This document shows, piece after piece, positions 26,190-34,500 of a stretch of DNA of 64,000 nucleotides. The position numbers were made by a program, and so were the translations under genes. The stretch lies in assembly GCA_963826035.1 (NCBI GenBank), contig CAWGVZ010000015.1:434001-498000 (forward strand), given 5' to 3'. The notes beneath the pieces are model-generated. The model saw nothing but the letters and a program-made list of their open reading frames with translations, was not told the DNA's origin and did not search any database. How positions within the stretch are numbered: the stretch's first letter is position 1; each line of letters opens with the position of its first letter. The DNA is from Actinophytocola sp963826035 (GTDB taxonomy: Bacteria; Actinomycetota; Actinomycetes; Mycobacteriales; Pseudonocardiaceae).

Positions 26190-26402
26190 GCGAGATCGCG
26201 GTTCCCGCCCGCGAGATCGGGCTTCCCGCACCCGAGATCGCGGTTCCCGACCGTGAGTTCGCGGTTCCCGACCGTTCTCGCGGGGCGAGCCGCGCACCAG
26301 CCGACATGGCGACATGCGGTCGGGAGGTGGGGACATGCGTGCCGGAACCCGCGATTTCGGGTGCGGGTACCGCGATCTCGGGTGTGGGAAGCGCGATCTC
26401 GC
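26190..26402. repeat. Inverted 21-bp repeat arrays (family A) forming a long hairpin
   Basis: Left arm 26190-26273 holds four 21-bp units of type GCGAGATCGCGGTTCCCGCCC. Right arm 26339-26402 holds three units in reverse orientation (for example GTGCGGGTACCGCGATCTCGG). The two arms are largely complementary around a 65-base centre. They fill the gap between a plus-strand TetR gene (stop 26184) and a minus-strand gene (stop 26412). Function as a bidirectional terminator is inferred. Confidence 0.8.
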
Positions 26403-26411
26403 GGGTGTGGG

Positions 26412-26870
26412 TTACTTGTTTGGGTCGCCGTCCAGTTCTGCTTGGGTGCGCTTTAGTTCGTCCAGCTCCAGCCGGCCGGCCGCGTTGGCGGCTACCGACG
26501 ACTCCACGGCCGTCACCAGCGGCTCGAGTTCCGCCAGCAGTTCGGCCTTGCGGGATCCTGGCACGGTGGCCGCGGCCACGAGTTGCTGGTCGACCTGCAG
26601 GATCTGCTGCTCGACCGCCACCCGCTTCTCGATGTCGACCGCGCCGCCCATCGGCTGGCTCGACAGCGCGGTCGCGGCCGCCGCGAGCCTGCGGTGCATC
26701 TTCGCCTCCGGCGAGTGCGCGCCGGCCCACTCCCTCGGCACGTTCGCCGCCAGGGCCGGGCCGCCCAGCGCCTCGGTGGCCCGGCGCTTGCTCTTGCCGG
26801 CCAGTGCGACGGCGAACGCCACCACCCCGAGCAGCACGAGCACGACCACCACGACGATCACGGTTCCCAC
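26412..26870 (-). CDS. Small membrane-anchored helical protein of the SPFH operon
   Basis: 152 residues. One N-terminal transmembrane helix (about 3-24) is followed by a basic stretch and then 120 residues predicted mostly helical and rich in Ala, Glu and Gln ('VEQQILQVDQQLVAAATVPG' and similar), consistent with a coiled coil. I recognise no family. It starts at GTG 26870, one base after the stop of the zinc-ribbon gene, so it belongs to that operon. Its place parallels YdjH in the Bacillus ydjFGHI cluster, but this is positional inference. Confidence 0.65.
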   Translation of the reverse strand: MGTVIVVVVVLVLLGVVAFAVALAGKSKRRATEALGGPALAANVPREWAGAHSPEAKMHRRLAAAATALSSQPMGGAVDIEKRVAVEQQILQVDQQLVAAATVPGSRKAELLAELEPLVTAVESSVAANAAGRLELDELKRTQAELDGDPNK

Positions 26871-26871
26871 G

Positions 26872-28218
26872 TCAGCCTCCGCGCGATTGGTACAGGAGCA
26901 GGACCCCCGCGACCACGATGAGCGCGACGATCACCGCGATGGTCACCTTGATCTTGCTGATCGGCCGCCGGCCCTGGACCTCGCCGGTCACGCCGTTGAT
27001 GCAGACCTGGAACGGCTTGCCCTCGTACACGACGGTCAGCAGCCACACGGGCAGCAGCAGGTACTTGAACCGCATGTCGTACCAGTGGGAGTCCTTCGAG
27101 TGGACCCGCTGCTTGTCGCCGCCGATGTCGCGGCGGACGGTGCGGTCGATGTCCGCCTCCATCTGCTGCTTGGCGGGCTCGAAACACTGCTCGGCCGTGC
27201 GGTCGTAGGTCCGGCTGAGGTGCCCGGCGACGTACTCCGCCGAGTACGGCCTTGCCTGCTGGGTCGGCCACGGCTCGAGTGCCGCCACCTTCTTCTCGTC
27301 CAGCCCGGTGTTCGCCAGGATCGGGATGTCGTCCCACGAGTTGTGCACCTGCCCGGACACGTTGTTCCAGCGGGTCCGGGTCTCGGTGCGCTGGTTCTCG
27401 CCGGACCCGACGGTCACCGTGTAGTTGGTGCCGCGCTCACCCCGGTAGCGGGTATCGGCCGTCGCGTCGAACGTGAAGTACGCGATGTAGACGCTCGCGA
27501 ACGAGCCGGCCTCGCTGTACTTCTTGAACTCCGTCGGCGCGAACCAGCGGCTCTTGATCCACTTCTCGACCACGTCCTTGGCGGCGGGCTCGGCCACCTG
27601 GAACGGCAGCACCGCGTCGACCGGCAGCCGGTCCGGCGCGTCGTGGACGTCGTCGCGCTGGATCGGGGTGGCGCAGTACGGGCAGCGGGTGGCCGTGAGC
27701 GTGCCGCCGAAGGTGGTGTGCCCGCCGCAGTTCTGGCAGACGATCTCCTTCTCCGCGCCGGCCTGCACCTGGGTCCTGGCGCGGGCCGAACGGATGCCGC
27801 CGAGATCGTGCTCGACGACCCTCCGGCCGGCGTCCTCGATGATCGGCTGCTCGTTGCCGCAGCTCGGACACTTGAGCAGCTGCGCTTCGATATTGAAGAC
27901 CAACTGCGCGCCGCACTGGTGGCACGGGTAGGTGCGGGTCTGCTCGGTCGTGTGCCGCGTCGCGCGCAGGGGCGCCTGCGGTGGCGGCGGCTGGCGGTGC
28001 TGGCCCGGCGGGGGTCCCTGCTGGTAACCCTGCGGTGGCAGGGGAGGCGGCGCATGCTGGGGTCCGCCGGGGAGCGGTGGCGGACCCTGCGGGTACCCCT
28101 GCTGCTGGTACCCCTGCGGTGGGTGACCGTGCTGCGGGGGCAGCGGCGGGGGACCCTGCTGGTGTCCCTGGTTCGGCGGTAACGGCGGCGGGCCGCCCGC
28201 GCCGTTCGGCCCGCTCAC
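26872..28218 (-). CDS. Zinc-ribbon membrane protein of the SPFH operon (YdjG-like)
   Basis: 448 residues. A 90-residue tail rich in Pro, Gly and Gln (PPPLPP repeats) is followed by two zinc ribbons: Cys99-x-x-Cys102 with a C-x-x-C about 15 residues later, and a second pair near 160-182 (CQNCGG, CPYCA). A long middle domain and a single C-terminal transmembrane helix (about 422-442) follow. Twin zinc ribbons plus a tail helix match the YdjG architecture of Bacillus. It starts at GTG 28218 in a GTGA overlap with the SPFH gene. It may be a membrane scaffold that recruits the SPFH protein. Confidence 0.8.
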   Translation of the reverse strand: MSGPNGAGGPPPLPPNQGHQQGPPPLPPQHGHPPQGYQQQGYPQGPPPLPGGPQHAPPPLPPQGYQQGPPPGQHRQPPPPQAPLRATRHTTEQTRTYPCHQCGAQLVFNIEAQLLKCPSCGNEQPIIEDAGRRVVEHDLGGIRSARARTQVQAGAEKEIVCQNCGGHTTFGGTLTATRCPYCATPIQRDDVHDAPDRLPVDAVLPFQVAEPAAKDVVEKWIKSRWFAPTEFKKYSEAGSFASVYIAYFTFDATADTRYRGERGTNYTVTVGSGENQRTETRTRWNNVSGQVHNSWDDIPILANTGLDEKKVAALEPWPTQQARPYSAEYVAGHLSRTYDRTAEQCFEPAKQQMEADIDRTVRRDIGGDKQRVHSKDSHWYDMRFKYLLLPVWLLTVVYEGKPFQVCINGVTGEVQGRRPISKIKVTIAVIVALIVVAGVLLLYQSRGG

Positions 28219-29375
28219 GCGTGCGCCTGCGGAGGCTGAGCCGAGGGTAGCGGCGGCGGGCCGGTCGGCGTGAACAGCGCGGCGAGCGCGGGCACCGTCT
28301 GCGCGGCGGCCCAGCCGGGCATGCCGTTCGTCCACACGAGCGACGCCGGGGTCAGCTGACCGCCGGCCACGAACGGCCGCAGCTGGTCGGGCGTGAACGG
28401 TCCCGACGCCTGGCCGCTGATCTCCACGTGGAACTGCTGCGCGCCGGGCAGCGGCGGCGGCCCGGCCGGCGCGGCGGCCTGCTGAGGTGCGGCCATGTTG
28501 CCCATCATGTTGCCCATCTGCTGGCCGAGCGCCATGCCGAGGCCGGCGCCCATCATGCTGCCGGCGCCACCACCCGGGTTGCGGGCCGCCTCGACCATCG
28601 CCTCGGCGGCCGCGCCCTGCTGCAGCCGGTCCATGGGGCCGACGTTGTCGAGATAGCGGGCCTGCTCGACGCCGCGGGCCACGCCGCGGGTCATCGCCTC
28701 GGTGACCTCTTCGGGCAGCGTGATCGTCATGACGATGTCGTCGATCTTGAGACCGAACTCGTCGTCCACGCGCTCCTGCACGTAGTTCTTGAGCTTCCCG
28801 GCGAGCTCGGTCTGCTTGCCCTGCAGGTCGATCACGCCGAGCTTGCTCTCCAGCACCATGTCGGAGAACGCCTGGCTGATCACCCGGCGCAGCAGCTCGG
28901 AGATCTCCTCGGTGCTGACCGACGAGTCGGTGCCGATCACCTCACGGAGGAAGATCTCCGGATCGGCGATGCGCAGCACGCACAGGCCGTTGGCGCGGAC
29001 CTGGACCATCGTGAAGTCGGGGTCGCGCACGGTGACCGGGCTCGGCGTGCCCCAGCGCAGGTCGGTGATCGGGCGGGTGTTGATGAAGTACACCTCGCTG
29101 CGGAACGGGCTGCGGAAGCCGTGCTCCCAGCCCTGCAGCGTGGACAGGATCGGCAGGCTCTCGGTCACCAGCTGGTAGTGGCCGGGGCCGAACTTGTCGG
29201 CCAGCTTGCCGCGATACACGAACACCGCCTGCTGGCCCTCGCGGACGATCAGCTCGGCGCCGTTCTTGATCTCGTTCTCGTAGCGGGGGAACCGCCACGC
29301 GAGCGTCGAGCGGCTGTCGTCGAGCCATTCGATGATGTCGACGAGTTCGCCCTTGAGCTTCGAGATGATCCCCAT
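28215..29375 (-). CDS. SPFH-domain protein with C-terminal GYF_2 module (YdjI-like)
   Basis: 386 residues. 'MGIISKLKGELVDIIEWLDD' opens the protein, as in YdjI/virion-core-like SPFH proteins. The SPFH domain covers about 20-215. A helical segment and a Gly/Met-rich linker (about 262-295) follow. The last part (about 312-368, 'GQASGPFTPDQLRPFVAGGQ', then L-T-P-A-S-L-V-W) is a GYF_2 domain, which usually binds peptides such as proline-rich ones. The downstream partner has PPPLPP repeats, so GYF_2 may bind it. SPFH proteins assemble on membranes and handle membrane stress. First gene of a three-gene operon. Confidence 0.85.
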   Translation of the reverse strand: MGIISKLKGELVDIIEWLDDSRSTLAWRFPRYENEIKNGAELIVREGQQAVFVYRGKLADKFGPGHYQLVTESLPILSTLQGWEHGFRSPFRSEVYFINTRPITDLRWGTPSPVTVRDPDFTMVQVRANGLCVLRIADPEIFLREVIGTDSSVSTEEISELLRRVISQAFSDMVLESKLGVIDLQGKQTELAGKLKNYVQERVDDEFGLKIDDIVMTITLPEEVTEAMTRGVARGVEQARYLDNVGPMDRLQQGAAAEAMVEAARNPGGGAGSMMGAGLGMALGQQMGNMMGNMAAPQQAAAPAGPPPLPGAQQFHVEISGQASGPFTPDQLRPFVAGGQLTPASLVWTNGMPGWAAAQTVPALAALFTPTGPPPLPSAQPPQAHA

Positions 29376-29529
29376 ACCTGTCCTTCCGGCCGCGCCTGCA
29401 CGCCTACGAAGTCGTGGTGGCCAGGTCGGATGTGACGGTGCACCCCCCAGCCGGGCGCGAGTCTAGGGGTAGGCGGCTGGTGGTCGCAGGGAAGTGTCGC
29501 AGTGAAGTGGGGGGAATGCCGCCGACCGG

Positions 29530-29919
29530 TCAGCGAAGGGTGCGGCTGCGGCCGCGGAACTCGGCGATCACCTGGTCGTCCCGGTACACGGTCACGTCGC
29601 AGATGCCGCTGCGGCCGTAGACCACCCGTTCCCGCGCGCGTGCCTCGAGGACGTCGCCGCGACGGGCCGACGCCACGAACGTCACGTCCGCGCCCGCCGC
29701 CACGGTGACCGGCCCGTGGCTGTTGCACGCGCAGGCGAACGCCGTGTCGGCCAGCAGGAAGACGTAGCCGCCGTGGGCCAGGTCGTGGCCGTTGACCATC
29801 GTGTCGGTGACGGTCATCCGGACCACGGCGAAGCCGGTGCCCGCGTCCACCAGTTCGATCCCCAGCGCACGGGAGGCCAGGTCGTCATCGAGCATCCGGC
29901 GTACCGAATCGGGTACCAC
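29530..29919 (-). CDS. Hotdog thioesterase, PaaI type
   Basis: 129 residues. 'MVNGHDLAHGGYVFLLADTA' (about 41-60) carries the HGG-x(3)-LADTA signature of PaaI/hydroxyphenylacetyl-CoA thioesterases, and 'SHGPVTVAAGADVTF' follows. These enzymes hydrolyse aromatic or other acyl-CoA thioesters to rescue free CoA. No paa ring-opening genes are nearby, so its substrate may be a dead-end CoA ester. It starts at GTG 29919 and is divergent from icmF across 116 bases. Confidence 0.88.
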   Translation of the reverse strand: MVPDSVRRMLDDDLASRALGIELVDAGTGFAVVRMTVTDTMVNGHDLAHGGYVFLLADTAFACACNSHGPVTVAAGADVTFVASARRGDVLEARARERVVYGRSGICDVTVYRDDQVIAEFRGRSRTLR

Positions 29920-30035
29920 GCGTACTCCTCTCAGGTGACGCGAAGGCGGACATCATCGCAGGTCGACGGGCACTTCCGCGCGAGAGCTGCGCCACATTGG
30001 TTGCACATCGGAATGTAGGACATCAAACTATTTGT

Positions 30036-33000
30036 ATGGCAACCCCAGGCCCGCTGTACCGACCGGCGAACCCGGTCCGGTTCGTCACCGCCGCCAGCCT
30101 GTTCGACGGGCACGACGCGGCCATCAACATCATGCGCCGCATCCTGCAGTCCCAGGGTGCCGAGGTCATCCACCTCGGGCACAACCGGTCGGTCCGCGAG
30201 GTCGTGAACGCGGCCATCCAGGAGGACGTGCAGGGCATCGCCATCAGCGCCTACCAGGGCGGGCACGTCGAGTACTTCAGCTACCTGGTGGAGCTGCTGG
30301 GTGAGCTGGGCGCCGGGCACATCAAGGTGTTCGGCGGGGGCGGCGGGGTGATCGTGCCCGAGGAGATCGCGCTGCTGCACTCCCGCGGCGTGGCCCGGAT
30401 CTTCTCCCCGGAGGACGGCCAGGAGCTGGGACTGGCGCGCATGATCAACACGATGATCGAGGCCTGCGACCAGGACCTGGCCGACCGGCCGGAACCCCAG
30501 GTCGACGCGCTGCTCGGCGGTCACCACGACGCGCTCGCGCAGGTCATCACGAAGATCGAGGCCGGGAAGCTGTCCGAGGAGGCGGCCACGGCCATCCGCG
30601 ACGCCGCCGCCAAGGCGAAGGTGCCGGTGCTCGGCATCACCGGCACCGGCGGATCCGGCAAGTCCTCGCTCACCGACGAACTCGTCCGCCGGTTCCGCCT
30701 CGACCAGCAGGACAAGCTGCGGATCGCCGTCCTCGCGGTCGACCCGACGCGCCGCCGGGGCGGGGGCGCGCTGCTGGGCGACCGCATCCGGATGAACAGC
30801 CTCGGCGGCCTGACCGGCCCGCAGAGCCAGGACGCCGGCCAGGTGTTCTTCCGCTCCATGGCCACCCGGGGCGCGACCACCGAGGTCCCGGCCGGGCTCA
30901 CCGACGCGATCGCCGCGTGCCGGGCGGCCGGCAACGACCTGGTGATCGTCGAGACGCCGGGCATCGGCCAGGGCGACGCGGCGATCGTCGAGTTCGTCGA
31001 CACCTCGCTGTACGTGATGACGCCCGAGTTCGGCGCCGCGTCCCAGCTCGAGAAGATCGACATGCTGGACTTCGCCGACGTGGTCGCCATCAACAAGTTC
31101 GAGCGGCGCGGCGCCGAGGACGCCCGGCGCGACGTGGCCCGCCAGCTGGTGCGCAACCGTGAGGCCTTCGGCTCGTCGTGGGAGGACATGCCGGTCTACG
31201 GGACCAGCGCCGCGACGTTCAACGACGACGGCGTCACCGCGCTGTACCACCACACCCGCGACCTGCTGGCCGACCGCGGCCTGGCGGTCAGCGAGCCGAC
31301 GCTCGCCCCGGTGACGAACAAGGTCTCCACGCGCGCGGCGACCGTGGTGCCGGCCAAGAGGGTGCGCTACCTGGCGGAGATCGCCGACACGGTGCGCGGC
31401 TACCACCGCGCGACCGAGGAGCAGGTGGCCGCCGTCCGCGAGCGGGCCGCGCTGTCGACCGCCCGCACTGCACTCGACGCGGCCGGCGCGGCCACGTCGG
31501 ACATCGACCGGCTGATCGAGGAGGCCCGGCGCCGGGTCGACCGCGACGCCGACGAACTGCTCGACACCTACGCGACGCTCGCCGAGGACTACCGCGGCGA
31601 GGAGCTGGTGGTGAAGGTCCGCGACCGGGAGCTGCACACCCAGCTGTGGCGCGAGACGCTGTCCGGCACCCGGATCCCGCGCGTCGCGCTGCCCGCCTTC
31701 GACGACCATGCCACGCTGCTCCGCTTCCTGCGCAAGGAGAACCTGCCCGGCTACTTCCCCTTCACCGCCGGGGTCTTCTCGTTCAAGCGGGACGGCGAGG
31801 ACCCGGCGCGGATGTTCGCCGGCGAGGGTGACGCGTTCCGCACGAACCGTCGCTTCCGTTATCTCTCAGAGGGTTCCGAGGCGACCCGGCTGTCCACGGC
31901 GTTCGACTCGGTCACCCTCTACGGCCACGACCCGGACACTCCGCCGGACGTCTACGGGAAGGTCGGCACGTCCGGCGTGTCGATCGCGTCGCTCGACGAC
32001 ATGAAGGCGCTCTACGACGGCTTCGACCTCACCTCGCCGTCCACCTCTGTCTCCATGACCATCAACGGTCCGGCGCCGACCATCCTCGCGTACTTCCTGA
32101 ACACGGCGATCGACCAGAACGTCGTGAAGTTCGTGAAGGAGCACGGCCGCCAACCGTCTGAGCAGGAGCACGCCGAGCTGACCGCGTGGGCGCTGGCCAA
32201 CGTGCGCGGGACCGTGCAGGCCGACATCCTGAAGGAGGACCAGGGGCAGAACACCTGCATCTACTCCACCGAGTTCTCGCTGCGGATGATGGCCGACATC
32301 CAGGAATGGTTCATCGCCAACAAGGTCCGCAACTTCTACTCGGTGTCGATCTCCGGCTACCACATCGCCGAGGCCGGCGCGAACCCCATCAGCCAGCTGG
32401 CGTTCACGCTGGCCAACGGGTTCACCTACGTCGAGTCGTACCTGGCGCGGGGCATGGCCATCGACGACTTCGCGCCGAACCTGTCGTTCTTCTTCTCCAA
32501 CGGCCTCGACGCCGAGTACAGCGTGATCGGCCGGGTGGCGCGGCGGATCTGGGCCGTGGCCATGAAAGAACGCTACGGCGCGAACGAGCGGTCGCAGAAG
32601 TTCAAGTACCACGTGCAGACCTCCGGCCGGTCCCTGCACGCGCAGGAGATGCACTTCAACGACATCCGCACCACGCTGCAGGCGCTGTGCGCGCTGTACG
32701 ACAACTGCAACTCGTTGCACACCAACGCCTACGACGAGGCGATCACCACCCCCACCGAGTCGTCGGTTCGTCGCGCCATGGCCATCCAGCTGATCATCAA
32801 CAAGGAGTGGGGCCTGTCGAAGAACGAGAACCCGTTGCAGGGCTCGTTCATCATCGACGAGCTGACCGACCTGGTGGAGGAGGCGGTGCTCGCCGAGTTC
32901 GAGCGGCTGTCCGAGCGCGGCGGCGTGCTCGGCGCCATGGAGACCGGCTACCAGCGCGGCCGCATCCAGGACGAGTCGATGCTGTACGAGCAGCGCAAGC

Positions 33001-33308
33001 ACGACGGCTCGCTGCCGCTCATCGGCGTGAACACGTTCCTGCCTTCGAAGGAGAACGCCGAGGAGCTGCCGACCATCGAGCTGGCGCGCGCCACCGAGGA
33101 CGAGAAGCGCTCGCAGGTGGACCGGACCCGGGACTACCAGGAACGCCACCGCGGTGCCGCCCAGGAGGCGCTCGCCCGGCTGCGCGAGGCGGTGGCCAGG
33201 GATGAGAATGTGTTCGGGGTACTGATGGACGCGGCTAGGGTGTGCACGCTCGGTCAGATCACGGAGACGTTCTTCGAGGTCGGCGGTCAGTACCGGCGCA
33301 ACGTCTGA
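30036..33308 (+). CDS. icmF: Fused isobutyryl-CoA mutase IcmF (B12-dependent)
   Basis: 1090 residues in the IcmF order. The B12-binding domain comes first with D24-x-H26 ('FDGHDAAI', His the lower axial ligand). A MeaB-like GTPase chaperone follows with P-loop GTGGSGKSS near 203-211. The adenosylcobalamin mutase barrel occupies about 540-1090, including 'NFYSVSISGYHIAEAGANPI' near 764. It interconverts isobutyryl-CoA and n-butyryl-CoA; some IcmF enzymes also act on pivalyl-CoA. The ATG at 30036 starts MATPGPLYRPANPVRF; the 13 upstream residues are out of family. The following gene is a 3-hydroxyacyl-CoA dehydrogenase, fitting butyryl-CoA degradation or polyketide precursor supply. Confidence 0.96.
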   Translation: MATPGPLYRPANPVRFVTAASLFDGHDAAINIMRRILQSQGAEVIHLGHNRSVREVVNAAIQEDVQGIAISAYQGGHVEYFSYLVELLGELGAGHIKVFGGGGGVIVPEEIALLHSRGVARIFSPEDGQELGLARMINTMIEACDQDLADRPEPQVDALLGGHHDALAQVITKIEAGKLSEEAATAIRDAAAKAKVPVLGITGTGGSGKSSLTDELVRRFRLDQQDKLRIAVLAVDPTRRRGGGALLGDRIRMNSLGGLTGPQSQDAGQVFFRSMATRGATTEVPAGLTDAIAACRAAGNDLVIVETPGIGQGDAAIVEFVDTSLYVMTPEFGAASQLEKIDMLDFADVVAINKFERRGAEDARRDVARQLVRNREAFGSSWEDMPVYGTSAATFNDDGVTALYHHTRDLLADRGLAVSEPTLAPVTNKVSTRAATVVPAKRVRYLAEIADTVRGYHRATEEQVAAVRERAALSTARTALDAAGAATSDIDRLIEEARRRVDRDADELLDTYATLAEDYRGEELVVKVRDRELHTQLWRETLSGTRIPRVALPAFDDHATLLRFLRKENLPGYFPFTAGVFSFKRDGEDPARMFAGEGDAFRTNRRFRYLSEGSEATRLSTAFDSVTLYGHDPDTPPDVYGKVGTSGVSIASLDDMKALYDGFDLTSPSTSVSMTINGPAPTILAYFLNTAIDQNVVKFVKEHGRQPSEQEHAELTAWALANVRGTVQADILKEDQGQNTCIYSTEFSLRMMADIQEWFIANKVRNFYSVSISGYHIAEAGANPISQLAFTLANGFTYVESYLARGMAIDDFAPNLSFFFSNGLDAEYSVIGRVARRIWAVAMKERYGANERSQKFKYHVQTSGRSLHAQEMHFNDIRTTLQALCALYDNCNSLHTNAYDEAITTPTESSVRRAMAIQLIINKEWGLSKNENPLQGSFIIDELTDLVEEAVLAEFERLSERGGVLGAMETGYQRGRIQDESMLYEQRKHDGSLPLIGVNTFLPSKENAEELPTIELARATEDEKRSQVDRTRDYQERHRGAAQEALARLREAVARDENVFGVLMDAARVCTLGQITETFFEVGGQYRRNV

Positions 33309-33322
33309 CTTACGGAGGGGTT

Positions 33323-34198
33323 TTGAGCGGGGATACGAGCAGCATCCAGCGGGTCGGTGTGGTCGGGTGCGGCCTGATGGGCTCGGGCATCGCGGAGGTC
33401 TGCGCCCGCGCGGGTCTCGACGTGCTCGTCAACGAGATCGACGCGGGTGCGCTCGCCGCCGGTCAGAAGCGGGTGGAGTCCTCGCTGGCCAGGGCTGTGC
33501 GCAACGGCAAGCTGGCGGCGGACGAGCTGGAGCAGGTCCGCGCGCGGCTGCGGTTCAGCGCTGACCTGGCCGACTTCGCCGACCGTCAGCTGGTGGTCGA
33601 GGCGGTCGCGGAGAACGAGCAGATCAAGACCGAGGTGTTCACCGCGCTCGACAAGGTGGTCACCGACCCGGACGCGATCTTCGCGTCCAACACGTCGTCC
33701 ATCCCCGTGATGAAGCTGGGTATGGCGACCTCGCGGCCCCAGCAGGTCATCGGCATCCACTTCTTCAACCCGGTGCCCGTGCTCAAGCTGGTCGAGCTGG
33801 TCCCGTCGCTGCTCACGGGTGAGGAGACGAAGGACCGGGCCAACGCGTTCGCCACGAACGTGCTCGGCAAGGAGGTCATCCGCTCCCAGGACCGCGCCGG
33901 GTTCGTGGTGAACGCGCTGCTCGTGCCGTACCTGCTGTCCGCCATCCGCATGCTGGAGTCGGGCTTCGCGTCGGCCGAGGACATCGACACGGGCATGGTG
34001 CAGGGCTGTGCGCACCCGATGGGCCCGCTGCGGCTGACCGACCTGATCGGCCTGGACACCACGAAGGCGATCGCCGAGTCGATGTACGCCGAGTTCAAGG
34101 AGCCGCTGTTCTCACCGCCGCCGCTGCTGCTGCGCATGGTGGACGCGGGCCTGCTCGGCAAGAAGATCGGCCGCGGCTTCTACGACTACAGCAAGTAA
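33323..34198 (+). CDS. 3-hydroxybutyryl-CoA dehydrogenase (FadB2-like)
   Basis: 291 residues. The NAD-binding 'VGVVGCGLMGSGIAEVCARA' is near 11-30. 'NTSSIPVMKLGMATSRPQQV' then G-I-H-F-F-N-P-V carries the catalytic His, and a late 'KKIGRGFYDYSK' completes the domain. It oxidises 3-hydroxybutyryl-CoA to acetoacetyl-CoA, or the reverse. I choose the TTG at 33323 because GGAGGGG stands directly upstream and the fold starts right after; the longer frame from 33242 overlaps icmF. It lies 14 bases after icmF and is surely co-transcribed. A repeat hairpin array follows its stop. Confidence 0.93.
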   Translation: MSGDTSSIQRVGVVGCGLMGSGIAEVCARAGLDVLVNEIDAGALAAGQKRVESSLARAVRNGKLAADELEQVRARLRFSADLADFADRQLVVEAVAENEQIKTEVFTALDKVVTDPDAIFASNTSSIPVMKLGMATSRPQQVIGIHFFNPVPVLKLVELVPSLLTGEETKDRANAFATNVLGKEVIRSQDRAGFVVNALLVPYLLSAIRMLESGFASAEDIDTGMVQGCAHPMGPLRLTDLIGLDTTKAIAESMYAEFKEPLFSPPPLLLRMVDAGLLGKKIGRGFYDYSK

Positions 34199-34204
34199 GA
34201 CCCC

Positions 34205-34445
34205 GCGAGTCCCACGTTCGGAACGCGCGAGTTCCACGTTCGGAACGCGCGAGTTCCACGTTCGGGCGACCGTGGGGTGAGCCGCTCGCGCGTCGCCAAT
34301 GTGGAACTCACCCGGTCCCAATGTGGGACTCGCCTGTCGCCAACGTGGGACTCGCGGGGTTTGAGCCGGCGAGTCCCACGTCGCGAGTGCGGGTGCTCGC
34401 TCACGCGCCGGCGTGGCACGGCCGGCCGAACGTGGGACTCGCCGG
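34205..34445. repeat. Inverted 22-bp repeat arrays (family B) in a convergent gap
   Basis: Three 22-bp units GCGAGTTCCACGTTCGGAAC-GC (34205-34270) face three reverse units CAATGTGGGACTCGCCTGTCGC (34297-34362). A second hairpin follows: CCGGCGAGTCCCACGT (34366-34381) and ACGTGGGACTCGCCGG (34430-34445), a perfect 16-bp pair. The array starts six bases after the dehydrogenase stop and ends 55 bases before the convergent protease stop. This covers the whole 302-base gap, which has no gene. Confidence 0.85.
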
Positions 34446-34500
34446 GTGGCGGCCGTCGCGAGGCGGGCCAGGAAGGGGGCCGGCCCCGCGACGGCTGGTC

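Noticed and set aside
29937..30035. B12 riboswitch before icmF
   Set aside because: The gap is too short (under 120 bases) and no B12-box-like text was seen.
29931..31709. Minus-strand open frame over the icmF 5' half
   Set aside because: It is antisense to a clearly conserved enzyme and its product has shadow composition (Val/His/Asp/Arg-rich).
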